Shown: piece by piece, positions 1-8,149 of the stretch
Position numbering within the stretch: position 1 is the first letter of the stretch
Layout: every line of letters starts with the position of its first letter
Source of the DNA: an uncultured Hyphomicrobiales bacterium
Lineage (GTDB): Bacteria; Pseudomonadota; Alphaproteobacteria; Rhizobiales; Beijerinckiaceae
Direction: 5' to 3'
Assembly (NCBI GenBank): GCA_903847605.1
Contig: CAINED010000042.1
Coordinates: 1-64,000 of the forward strand
Length of the DNA stretch: 64,000 nt
Program-made: the position numbers and the translations under genes
Notes under the pieces: generated by a model
What the model saw: only the letters and a program-made list of their open reading frames with translations
Database searches by the model: none
What the model was told of the DNA's origin: nothing

Positions 1-2
1 AG

Positions 3-107
3 CCACCCGCGCCGGAGGTCTTCGTGCCCGCAATGGCCGCGCGGGCAGCTGCGCAACCCAATCCAGCTTCGCCGCCCGCGCTGGCTTCCAGGCCGTCAAT
101 AAACTAA
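3..107 (+). CDS. possible 3' end of an upstream gene (partial)
   Basis: The first bases stay open in frame 3 until a TAA at 105-107. They would encode an Ala/Pro-rich C-terminal tail ending in ASRPSIN. The other two plus frames also stay open for about 100 bases, so this is only the most natural-looking of three options. No function can be assigned, because the body of the gene lies outside the window. Confidence 0.3.
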   Translation, partial: PPAPEVFVPAMAARAAAQPNPASPPALASRPSIN

Positions 108-581
108 CATTCTAACTGGACCACTCAGTGGGGGCCGATCAGTCTCCACCTCTTCCCATTTCAGTTGGGAATGCACGGCCTGTCGCGCTGGCTTGATGCA
201 AACGCACAATCATTGCGGGGCATCATGATCAACATCTGCATCCTCGGACGCAAGATCTGACCTGCCGCCCCCGAAGCTGCCCGGAAAATCCAGCATGCAG
301 CACTGTCACGCACTCATGCGGGAGAATGCGGATTCAGGGCTAACAATGGCTGAAATTTTGAAGCGAATGCCTCCGCTCGGGCACGCCGAGCAAAGCAGGG
401 CGGGCAAGTTGCCAAGCTTGCCCCGATAGCACTTACCTCGGCCGCGACTGAAGAGCGCAAATTCTTTAAGCGAAGCCCGGCATATTGCCTGCCCGAAGGA
501 TTTACGCGAATGTGCCGCGCGCTCTGCCGGGGCGACGGCGGACCAGCCGATACGGCAGACAAGACCATTCCGGGAGGAAAA
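108..581. other. intergenic region upstream of the ThDP enzyme gene
   Basis: About 470 bases without a convincing gene. The long minus-strand ORF covering it continues through the ThDP gene and is a codon-bias shadow. Two small hairpins are visible: CTCGG/CCGAG near 376-390 and GGGCAAG/CTTGCCC at 402-423. Neither is followed by a T-run. I see no recognisable riboswitch or clear promoter. Confidence 0.5.
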
Positions 582-2351
582 ATGAGCAGTTCCGTTTCGA
601 CACCCACCAATTTGCGCAACGATCTCGGCCGAGAGCAGCCGGAAGGACCACTGGCGCCCAAGGCCGGTTTCGGCAGCGACGTGGTCGCCGAAACGCTCCG
701 CGCGCTTGACCTGCCGTATATCGCGCTCAACCCCGGCGCCAGCTACCGCGGCCTGCACGATTCCATCGTGAATTTCCTCGGCAACACCCAGCCGGAAATG
801 CTGCTCTGCCTGCACGAGGAACATGCGATCCACATCGCGCAGGGCTATGCCAAGGTTACCGGCAAGCCCATGGCCTGCGCCGTCCATTCCAATGTCGGCC
901 TGATGCACGCGACCATGGCCATCTTCAACGCCTGGTGCGACCGCATGCCGATGGTGATCATGGGCGCGACCGGCCCCATCGACGCCGCCATCCGCCGTCC
1001 GTGGATCGACTGGATCCATACCTCCCGCGATCAGGCGGCAATGATCCGCAACTACATCAAGTTCGACGACACTCCGGGCTCGCCACAGGCGGCGCGGGAG
1101 GCGCTCGTCCGCGCCAAGTGGATCGCCGAAACGACGCCGAAGGGTCCCGTCTATATCAATCTCGATTCGCACCTCCAGGAAGCGCCGCTCGCGGGCGAAC
1201 TGCCGCCGATGGACGTGAATCGCTTCGCGCCGCCGATGCAGCTCGGCCCGAGCGCCCTGCAGGTCGAACAGATCGCAGGCCTCGCCCGCAAGGCGAAGAA
1301 GGTCGTGATCGTCTATGGGCGTTTTTCGCGCTCCGAAAAGGGCTGGGCCGAGCGCATTCAGCTTGCCGAAAAGCTGCGGGCGAGCGTGCTTACGGACCTC
1401 AAGGTTGGCTGTACATTCCCGAGCGATCATCCGCTGCACGTCGGATGCCCCGGCATGGGCCCGCATCCGGATGCGGCCGCGGCGATCAAGAGCGCCGATC
1501 TGGTTCTCGCTTTCGACGTCGTCGATCTCGGCGGCCTCTTTCGCGCCAATCTCGGCGATGCCGCTCCGTCGGCGAAGATCGTCCACATCTCCATGGATCA
1601 CCGCATTCACAACGGCTGGTCGATGGATCACCAGATCCTGCCGCCTGTCGATCACTTTGTCTCGGCCGACACCGATCTCTCGGTTACGGCTCTGCTCGGC
1701 GCGCTGTCGGATCTCAAGGCTCCCGAATTCTCGCCGCGCGAACCCAAGACCATCGAACTGCGTGCCGCGAACGAACGTCCGCTGGTGCGCGACCTCGCCG
1801 TTGCCCTCAAGAAGGCGCTCGGCAACCGCAAGACATGCCTCATGTCGACGTCCATCGCCTGGCACGAGGACTGGTGGCCGATGCGCCATCCGCTCGACTA
1901 CACGGGCGGCGCGGGCGGCGGCGGTCTCGCGGCCGGGCCCGGCATCACGGTGGGCGGCGCGCTGGCTTGCAAGGGGACCGACCGCATGGCGGTTGGCGTC
2001 ATCGGCGACGGCGACTTCCTGATGGGCAATACCTCCGTCTGGACCGCGGTGCGCTACAAGCTGCCGATGCTGATGGTGATCTCGAACAATTCGTCCTTCT
2101 ACAATGACGAGTTGCATCAGGAGCGCGTCGCCAAGGCGCGCAATCGCCCGGTCGAGAACAAGTGGATCGGCCAGAAGATGATCGAGCCCGACGTCGATAT
2201 TGCCAAGATCGCCGAAGGGCAGGGCGCTGTCGGCATCGGCCCGATCCACACGATCGGCGAACTCGCCGGCGCCTATGCCAAGGCCATCGCGGTGGTCGAA
2301 GCGGGCGGCGTCGCCGTGGTCGATGTGCGCGTCATTCCCGGCTATGCGTAA
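582..2351 (+). CDS. thiamine diphosphate-dependent enzyme, acetolactate synthase / benzoylformate decarboxylase-like
   Basis: A 589-residue ThDP enzyme of the acetolactate synthase (POX) superfamily, which carries out decarboxylation or carboligation of a 2-oxo acid. The N-terminal Pyr domain has the cofactor-activating Glu in HEEHAIHIAQGYAKVTG. The C-terminal PP domain has the ThDP/Mg motif, GDGDFLMGNT followed about 20 residues later by ISNN. The start is the ATG at 582, behind GGGAGGAAAA; the ORF-track start at 510 has no ribosome site. No acetolactate synthase regulatory subunit lies nearby, so a catabolic decarboxylase or lyase role is as likely as branched-chain amino acid synthesis. 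It is transcribed alone and followed by a strong terminator hairpin. Confidence 0.85.
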   Translation: MSSSVSTPTNLRNDLGREQPEGPLAPKAGFGSDVVAETLRALDLPYIALNPGASYRGLHDSIVNFLGNTQPEMLLCLHEEHAIHIAQGYAKVTGKPMACAVHSNVGLMHATMAIFNAWCDRMPMVIMGATGPIDAAIRRPWIDWIHTSRDQAAMIRNYIKFDDTPGSPQAAREALVRAKWIAETTPKGPVYINLDSHLQEAPLAGELPPMDVNRFAPPMQLGPSALQVEQIAGLARKAKKVVIVYGRFSRSEKGWAERIQLAEKLRASVLTDLKVGCTFPSDHPLHVGCPGMGPHPDAAAAIKSADLVLAFDVVDLGGLFRANLGDAAPSAKIVHISMDHRIHNGWSMDHQILPPVDHFVSADTDLSVTALLGALSDLKAPEFSPREPKTIELRAANERPLVRDLAVALKKALGNRKTCLMSTSIAWHEDWWPMRHPLDYTGGAGGGGLAAGPGITVGGALACKGTDRMAVGVIGDGDFLMGNTSVWTAVRYKLPMLMVISNNSSFYNDELHQERVAKARNRPVENKWIGQKMIEPDVDIAKIAEGQGAVGIGPIHTIGELAGAYAKAIAVVEAGGVAVVDVRVIPGYA

Positions 2352-2367
2352 GCCACGAACCGATTTC

Positions 2368-2398
2368 AGGACGACCGGACTTTTGGTCCGGTCGTCCT
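2368..2398 (+). terminator. intrinsic terminator after the ThDP enzyme gene
   Basis: Perfect 13-bp stem (AGGACGACCGGAC / GTCCGGTCGTCCT) with loop TTTTG, 17 bases after the stop codon. The sequence after the stem (GTATTGAATTG) is only moderately T-rich. Confidence 0.8.
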
Positions 2399-2464
2399 GT
2401 ATTGAATTGTCGGTTCAGTTAATCTGCACGGCGGACGTTGATCCGCCCGCGTGTTCGGCCCACT

Positions 2465-3313
2465 TCACTCGACCTCTATGAAGACAGGCACGAACCTGCT
2501 GGTGTCGGCGTGACTGCGCCATGAATTCACGAAGATCATGGCGACGAGCGGTTGCTTCCCGCCTTCCTTGCGCGGGCCGGCAAAGATATCGCTGATGCGC
2601 GCGGCCTGCGGGCATTCGTCGTTGGTCGCGAAAGTAGCTGTCAGCTTGTTCGCTGATTCGAGTTTCGGTGCGCGCCCGCGCGGTTGAGGCGCCAGACTTT
2701 CGAGTGTCAGAACGATGGGTTTGTTCACGCTTCTCGGCGTTTCGCTAAAGCATTTGGCGCTCTCGGCCTGCATCTGAACGCGCAGGCGATATGTCGTCTG
2801 CTGATCTGGAATGCCGCCGAGCAATTCGCGATGAACCTGAAAGCTCAGCGTGTTCGCTGCCGGGGAGATCTGTGTGTAGGGCGTGCCGGCAATGCGGCGC
2901 ACACGTGCGGAGATGGAAAGCGCTTCCAGCTTCGGCGCTGCGAGTTTACGGATTTCCGCGCGCAGCTTTTCGAAATTCGCTCCATCTTCAAAATCGGATT
3001 CTTTCAGCCCGAGACGTTGCCACTTGTTCTGGCCGGGTTTTGAGGCATCCTCTTCGTCGCTGTCCGACAGGCCGAAAGGAAAGCCCATAACTGGCTTGTT
3101 CGTCGTACGGTCGATGACATGAACGAGCATGGCAGGCCCGCCATTGCCGTCGCCAACAAGCAATTCCTCGTAAGCGAAGTAACGTCCGTCCAGCGAAAAG
3201 CCGATCGGCTCGATTTCGAGCGGCGGCGCGGTTTCACGAGACTGCGCGACAGTTGCCGCAGCCAAAAGGGCGACGGCGGTTATGAATGAGCGAGAGGCGT
3301 ACTTCGACATCAT
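2465..3313 (-). CDS. predicted secreted protein, DUF2259-like
   Basis: The 282-residue product starts at one of two adjacent ATGs (3313 or 3310). It has a clear signal peptide (SRSFITAVALLAAATVAQS) and is presumably periplasmic. Just after it comes IGFSLDGRYFAYEELLVGDG, which resembles the conserved N-terminal signature of the DUF2259 / COG5497 predicted secreted proteins; this match is from memory. No catalytic motif is evident. The ORF-track start at 3400 would add 29 residues before the signal peptide and is unlikely. The gene stands alone, upstream of nothing co-oriented within 2.4 kb. Confidence 0.7.
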   Translation of the reverse strand: MMSKYASRSFITAVALLAAATVAQSRETAPPLEIEPIGFSLDGRYFAYEELLVGDGNGGPAMLVHVIDRTTNKPVMGFPFGLSDSDEEDASKPGQNKWQRLGLKESDFEDGANFEKLRAEIRKLAAPKLEALSISARVRRIAGTPYTQISPAANTLSFQVHRELLGGIPDQQTTYRLRVQMQAESAKCFSETPRSVNKPIVLTLESLAPQPRGRAPKLESANKLTATFATNDECPQAARISDIFAGPRKEGGKQPLVAMIFVNSWRSHADTSRFVPVFIEVE

Positions 3314-3453
3314 GACGTTTTCCGAATGGCGGAGCGCGTCACTAGAGCATGCATCTCCCCATGCCTGTGCGAGAGCGCACCTGGCGCAGCGGGCGCTCAA
3401 GTGCGTAGCGGTGGAGAGCGAAAAGTCGCGTTAGAAATGAATTTTCGGCCGCT

Positions 3454-4599
3454 CTAGGCGAACAGCGCTTCGAAAACGATATCTCCGATCTTCGCGTAGC
3501 CTTCGTCGCTGGGATGAAGGTGATCGCCGCAATCATAGGCGGGCAGGAGTTTCGAGGGCGCAGCGGGGTCACGCATGAGCTTGTCGAGATCGACGAGCGC
3601 GTCGAAATCCTTTTGCTTGCGCAACCAGGCGTTCACTTCCTGCCTGATCCGGTCGCGCTCGGGCGTCCAGCCGAATTCGTAGAAAGTCTCCTTCTCATAG
3701 GGTAGCAGCGTGCATGCGATGGCTTTCAGTCCGGCCGCTTTCGCGCGCGCGGCAATCTGGGAAAATGCGAAGATCATCTGCGGCGCCGCGACATACTCAT
3801 CCGCATTACCGCGCCGGTTGCGCAGATCGTTGACGCCGGCCAATACGACGAGATGCGTCGCGCCGGGCTGCGCCAGCACATCGCGATCGAACCGCCTTAG
3901 CATGCTGTCGCCGGTGAGATCGTGCAGCAGACGATTGCCGCCGATGCCCTGGTTCATCACGCCAAAGGCATTCGCGCCATGCGCGGCAACGAGTTGTCGC
4001 GCCAGTTGGTCGGGCCAGCGCATGTTGGCGTCGACCGTGGATATATTGCCATCCGTGAGTGAATCGCCGAGGCAGACAATGCCCTTCGTTTCGGTCGAGG
4101 ACAGGACTTCGATGCCTGTCGAAAAATACCAGCTTTCCGTCGTGCTTTCGACGGGCATATCGGGCCATTGCGAGAAATCGCCGGGCTGCGAAACATAGTT
4201 TGTTTGTCGCGCGGTCTTGTGGCCGGTGACTTCGTCGACCGAGCCCGGCACGTAGAAACTGATCGCGATGTCGGCAAGCGCGGGCAGATTGAAATTTACA
4301 CTGTCGCTCAGAGCCAGCGCGCCCGCGGGAATGCGAATGTCCCGCAGGCCGCCGAACGTAACGGCGCGCGCGCCGTTGATGTCGATGTCCGCGCCGGTGG
4401 TGCGGCGGGCAATGCTGACATTGCCGATGGTCAGCGGCTTGCGCCCATGCGCGTTGGAGAACCGGAGCCGGATTGTCTTCCCCGCCAGCGACGGCCGCAC
4501 GATCATTCGCACCGTTCGGTTTTCGATGCGCGCTTCGTCGACCAACGCAGGACTTGTCGTCCATGATCCTGTCCAGTGCGGGCGTGCCGTTTCTATCAT
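3454..4599 (-). CDS. SGNH/GDSL-family hydrolase
   Basis: A 381-residue esterase/lipase-fold hydrolase. Block I is GIVCLGDSLTDG with the nucleophile Ser. Block II is NQGIGGNRLL with the oxyanion Gly. Block III is VVLAGVNDL with the oxyanion Asn. Block V is DCGDHLHPSDEGYAKI with the catalytic Asp/His. About 150 residues of probable beta-sandwich precede block I, as in carbohydrate O-acyl esterases of this superfamily. The ATG at 4599 is chosen because GGAGAAG lies immediately upstream; the ORF-track start adds 16 residues. No signal peptide is seen, so it is probably cytoplasmic. The substrate is unknown. The gene diverges from the first metallo-beta-lactamase gene. Confidence 0.85.
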   Translation of the reverse strand: MIETARPHWTGSWTTSPALVDEARIENRTVRMIVRPSLAGKTIRLRFSNAHGRKPLTIGNVSIARRTTGADIDINGARAVTFGGLRDIRIPAGALALSDSVNFNLPALADIAISFYVPGSVDEVTGHKTARQTNYVSQPGDFSQWPDMPVESTTESWYFSTGIEVLSSTETKGIVCLGDSLTDGNISTVDANMRWPDQLARQLVAAHGANAFGVMNQGIGGNRLLHDLTGDSMLRRFDRDVLAQPGATHLVVLAGVNDLRNRRGNADEYVAAPQMIFAFSQIAARAKAAGLKAIACTLLPYEKETFYEFGWTPERDRIRQEVNAWLRKQKDFDALVDLDKLMRDPAAPSKLLPAYDCGDHLHPSDEGYAKIGDIVFEALFA

Positions 4600-4762
4600 T
4601 TTCTTCTCCGTTTGCCGCAGGATTTCTGTTGCAGCTTGCGAAGTCAATCATCGCGCGCTCCGAACTTCACCAACCCGTGATTTCAGAATGTCACATACAC
4701 ATCCTAAATTCCGCATTGCAAACCATGAGCTGCGCCCATAGGCGCGCTGGAGGAGGGGATCA

Positions 4763-5746
4763 ATGTTCGATATTTCACGCCGCCGTTTCGTTGTTGGCGC
4801 GACGACAGCCGCCGCCGTCTTTGGGCTCGACCGGTCCGTCGAATTCCTGCCGTCAGCCTGGGCGCAGGGCGGACCGGTCGAAACCGGGCTCAACCCGAAA
4901 AAAATGCAGTTCTACCGTTTCACCATGGGCGATATGGAAATTTTCCAGATTTTCGAAGGCGAGGTCACACGCCCGCATAGCGACGGCTTCATTCGCAACG
5001 CGTCCGTCGAAGACACGAAAAAAGCCCTTGCCGCCGGCGGATTGAAGGACGACATCGTGCCGAATGTCTTCACAGTGACCGTTGTGAGGACCGGCGGTCG
5101 CACCATCATGTTCGACGCCGGTCTTGGCGCGGGAACGCTGCCCGCAACCGGACGCCTCGCGCAAAACCTGAAGGCCGCGGGCATCGAGCAGAAGGACATC
5201 AACCTGATCGTCGTCTCGCATTTCCATCCCGATCATATCTTCGGCCTGATGGACAAGGATAATGCGCAGATCTATCCCAATGCCGAAATCATGATGCCCG
5301 CGGCCGAATATGGCTTCTGGACCGACCCTGCGCGCACATCCAAATTGCCGGAAGGCGTGCAGGGTATCGCCAAGCGTGCGCAGGCGACATTCCCGAACTG
5401 GAAAAACATCAAGCAGATCGGCGACAATGCCGAAGTCGCGCCGGGCATTCGCTCTGTATCGACGCATGGCCACACGCCCGGCCACACGAGCTATGTTCTC
5501 GCCTCCGGCGGACGCCAGCATATCGTCCTCGCCGACATCACCAACATTCCCCAACTCTTCGTGAAGAACCCGGGCTGGCACGTGATGTTCGATGCGGACC
5601 CGAATTCTGCCGAAGCCAACCGCCGCAAGATGTTCGACCGCGCCATCGCCGACAAGGCGACGCTCGGCGGCTATCACTGGGGCATGCCCGGCTGCGGCAC
5701 GCTGGCGAAGGACGGAAATTCCTACGTCTATACGCCGATGGCGTGA
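4763..5746 (+). CDS. Tat-exported metallo-beta-lactamase-fold hydrolase, copy 1
   Basis: A 327-residue MBL-fold metallohydrolase. The N-terminus SRRRFVVGATTAAAVFG is a twin-arginine signal, with likely cleavage after SAWA, so it would be folded with its metal before export to the periplasm. The metal motif is HFHPDHIFGL, the HxHxDH signature; further ligand candidates are GHTPGHTSY, LADITN and the C-terminal GGYHWGMPG. The start follows GGAGGAGGGG. It is followed after a hairpin by a close paralogue in the same direction, so the pair looks like a tandem duplication. The substrate is not evident; lactone or ester hydrolysis is typical of the fold. Confidence 0.88.
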   Translation: MFDISRRRFVVGATTAAAVFGLDRSVEFLPSAWAQGGPVETGLNPKKMQFYRFTMGDMEIFQIFEGEVTRPHSDGFIRNASVEDTKKALAAGGLKDDIVPNVFTVTVVRTGGRTIMFDAGLGAGTLPATGRLAQNLKAAGIEQKDINLIVVSHFHPDHIFGLMDKDNAQIYPNAEIMMPAAEYGFWTDPARTSKLPEGVQGIAKRAQATFPNWKNIKQIGDNAEVAPGIRSVSTHGHTPGHTSYVLASGGRQHIVLADITNIPQLFVKNPGWHVMFDADPNSAEANRRKMFDRAIADKATLGGYHWGMPGCGTLAKDGNSYVYTPMA

Positions 5747-5756
5747 CGGCAAATGT

Positions 5757-5780
5757 GGCGGAAGCTTTGCGGCTTCCGCC
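5757..5780 (+). terminator. hairpin between the two MBL genes
   Basis: 9-bp perfect stem GGCGGAAGC / GCTTCCGCC with loop TTTGCG, starting 11 bases after the stop. The following sequence (CACGCCCGGTTTTC) has only a short, distant T-run, so it may attenuate rather than fully stop transcription. Confidence 0.5.
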
Positions 5781-5841
5781 CACGCCCGGTTTTCGCTAGG
5801 ATCGCGGGAGCGCGGAGGGCGCTTTTACCGGGGAGGGACTC

Positions 5842-6822
5842 ATGTACGACATTTCACGCCGCCGCTTTGTCGTGGGAGCAACCACTGCCACATCCGTGTT
5901 CGGCCTCGGCAAGTCCATCGAATTCATGCCATCCGCATGGGCGCAGGCCGCAGCGGGCGATCGGCAGAATCCACGCGGACTGACGCATTATCGCTTCAAT
6001 CTCGGCGACGTGGAAATCACTCAGATTTTCGACGGCGAAGTATTGACGCCGCCGAACCCGAACTTCATTCACAACGCGACCGTCGACGATACGAAGGCGG
6101 CCCTGCGCGCGGCCAATCTGCCGGACGACGCCATTCCCAGCAGCTACACTGTCACGATCGCTAAAATCGGCGGTAAATATGTGATGTTCGATTCGGGCAA
6201 TCCGCCGTCGAGTCAGCCACGCACCGGACGGCTCCTCGCGAACATGAAGGCGGCCGGCATCGACAAGACCGATATTTCGACAATCGTCATCACGCACTTC
6301 CACGGCGATCACATTTTCGGGCTCTATGGCGAAGGCAACAATCAGGCGTGGCCCAATATCGAGATCGTGATGCCTGCTGCGGAATACGATTTCTGGACCG
6401 ACCCGTCGAAAACAGCCCCGCTGCCGGAAGGACGGCAGGGGCTCGCCAAACGCATACAGGCGACGTTCCCGACGTGGAAGAATATTCGCCGATTCAGCGG
6501 TGAGGCCGAAGTCATGCCGAACGTGAAGGCCGTCTCGACGCCCGGCCACAGTTTTGGACATACGAGCTATCTCATCGCATCGGGCGCGCAGCAATATCTC
6601 GTCGTCGGTGATGTCGCCCATGTCACACAGTTGTTCGTGCGCAATCCGGGCTGGCATCTTTCATTCGACCAGGATCCGAAGGAAGCGGAAGCGACACGCC
6701 GGAAGGTTCTGGACAGAATCATCGCCGACAAGATGATGGCGGGCGGCTACCACTGGGGCATGCCCGGCTGTGGCACGCTGGCGAAGGATGGCAATTCCTA
6801 CGTGTTCTCGCCACGCGCGTAA
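5842..6822 (+). CDS. Tat-exported metallo-beta-lactamase-fold hydrolase, copy 2
   Basis: A 326-residue paralogue of the preceding gene, colinear over its whole length. It has the twin-arginine leader SRRRFVVGATTATSVFG ending in SAWAQ, the metal motif THFHGDHIFGL, then GHSFGHTSY, VGDVAH and the same C-terminal GGYHWGMPGCGTLAKDG as copy 1. It starts at an ATG behind GGGGAGGGACTC. The two copies differ mainly in the segment between the signal peptide and the first metal motif and around the loop after HxHxDH, which suggests divergence in substrate rather than chemistry. A strong terminator follows. Confidence 0.88.
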   Translation: MYDISRRRFVVGATTATSVFGLGKSIEFMPSAWAQAAAGDRQNPRGLTHYRFNLGDVEITQIFDGEVLTPPNPNFIHNATVDDTKAALRAANLPDDAIPSSYTVTIAKIGGKYVMFDSGNPPSSQPRTGRLLANMKAAGIDKTDISTIVITHFHGDHIFGLYGEGNNQAWPNIEIVMPAAEYDFWTDPSKTAPLPEGRQGLAKRIQATFPTWKNIRRFSGEAEVMPNVKAVSTPGHSFGHTSYLIASGAQQYLVVGDVAHVTQLFVRNPGWHLSFDQDPKEAEATRRKVLDRIIADKMMAGGYHWGMPGCGTLAKDGNSYVFSPRA

Positions 6823-6854
6823 TTCCGCGCAGAGGACTATCTGGACGCAGAACG

Positions 6855-6880
6855 GCTGCCACGCTGCCAGCGTTGGCAGC
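6855..6880 (+). terminator. intrinsic terminator after MBL copy 2
   Basis: GCTGCCA / TGGCAGC outer arms enclose an inner CGCTG / CAGCG pair and are followed directly by TTTTCTGTTC. This is a good rho-independent terminator. Confidence 0.75.
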
Positions 6881-6949
6881 TTTTCTGTTCTTGGCGAGGA
6901 TTTCGTGCTTTCATCTGCACCGGGAGAAATGAAATTTCGCGAGGACAAA

Positions 6950-7981
6950 ATGCAGTATCGGCGTTCCGCTCTTTCCTTCCTTGCTGTCGGAGCGGTTTCC
7001 TTTGCCGCTGCAATGCCGGCTGGCGCGAACCCCGTCGAGGAGTTCTATCGCGGCAAGACTCTTGTCGTCGCAATGGGGTCCGGGCCGGTGGGCACCTACG
7101 CCATCTATGCTCAATTGATCGCGGAGCATCTGCCACGCCATCTGCCCGGCAATCCCAAGATCATTGCACAGTCTATGCCCGGCGCCGGCGGCTTGCGCGC
7201 CGTCAATCATCTCTACAACGTCGCGCCGAAGGATGGCTCCTATATGCTGGTCGTCGTTCAGACTGTGGCGACAGACCAGATTCTGCAACGCGACGGCGCC
7301 AAATACGATGCGCGCCGCTTCAATTACATTGGCCGTTTCGCGGACAATACGCCCATCACTGTGGTCTGGAACGCGACGGGTCTCGCTTCGCTTGACGCCT
7401 TGCGCCAGCGCGAGGTGATGACGGCCGGGACGGGGGCAGCTTCGCCAACCGATATCTGGCCGAAACTGCTCAATACGATCGCGGGCACGAAGTTCAAGGT
7501 CATCTCGGGTTACAAGTCTATCGACGATTCCGCGCTGGCGATGCAGCGCGGCGAAGTGCATGCGATGATCGGTTCGCTCGCTTTCTTCCGCAGCGGCTTT
7601 GCGCCGCTCATCCGCGAAGGCAAAGCAAGCATCGTCATTCAGTATGCGATTTCGCGTCATCCCGACATCGCGGATGTGCCGACGGCAGGAGAACTCGCAA
7701 CGAAGCCTGAAGATCGCATCATCGCCGATTTCATGGCATCGTCTTCCGATATGGGACGCAGCCTGATCGCGCCGCCGGATGTGCCGGCCGAGCGCGTTAC
7801 GGCTCTGCGAAGTGCTTTCGACGCGACGATGAAAGATCCCGAATTTCGGCGCGATGTCGAACGCCGCGGCCTCGAATTGAATCCGGCAACGGGGGAAGAC
7901 TTGCAACGTCTGGTCGAGAAAACGCTGAGCGTTTCGCCCGACGTGATGGAACGCGCCAGAAAGCTGATCAACACCGACTGA
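6950..7981 (+). CDS. TctC/Bug-type periplasmic solute-binding protein
   Basis: A 343-residue binding protein of the tripartite tricarboxylate transporter receptor family. A signal peptide (ALSFLAVGAVSFAAAMPAGA) is followed by FYRGKTLVVAMGSGPVG, HLPRHLPGNP, MPGAGGL and APKDGSY, the ligand-loop signatures of the HLPGNP-type subgroup. The start is ATG 6950 behind GAGGACAAA; an alternative ATG lies at 6929. No TctA or TctB membrane subunit is nearby. The next gene is another binding protein of a different family, and the two upstream genes are exported hydrolases, so hydrolysis followed by capture is a reasonable hypothesis. Confidence 0.85.
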   Translation: MQYRRSALSFLAVGAVSFAAAMPAGANPVEEFYRGKTLVVAMGSGPVGTYAIYAQLIAEHLPRHLPGNPKIIAQSMPGAGGLRAVNHLYNVAPKDGSYMLVVVQTVATDQILQRDGAKYDARRFNYIGRFADNTPITVVWNATGLASLDALRQREVMTAGTGAASPTDIWPKLLNTIAGTKFKVISGYKSIDDSALAMQRGEVHAMIGSLAFFRSGFAPLIREGKASIVIQYAISRHPDIADVPTAGELATKPEDRIIADFMASSSDMGRSLIAPPDVPAERVTALRSAFDATMKDPEFRRDVERRGLELNPATGEDLQRLVEKTLSVSPDVMERARKLINTD

Positions 7982-8149
7982 TTGCGCTTTTTCGAGGCGC
8001 ATTCTTTCTTTAACTTCCTATGCATGACGGACGTTGGTGCTCATCTCGCCGGCGTTGCTGCAGCGCAAAAATCAACGCGCCTCGCCAGATTTGCATTTAC
8101 AGTTCTTGCGGCGCAAGTTTCTTCTCGGAGATGTGAGCGGGAGGAGCCG

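Noticed and set aside
402-423. Hairpin GGGCAAG / CTTGCCC as a terminator or riboswitch element
   Set aside because: No T-run and no recognisable conserved riboswitch core nearby.
306-2249. 647-residue minus-strand ORF opposite the ThDP enzyme
   Set aside because: Low-complexity His/Arg/Asp-rich shadow produced by third-position GC bias of the plus-strand gene; no ribosome site or family motif.
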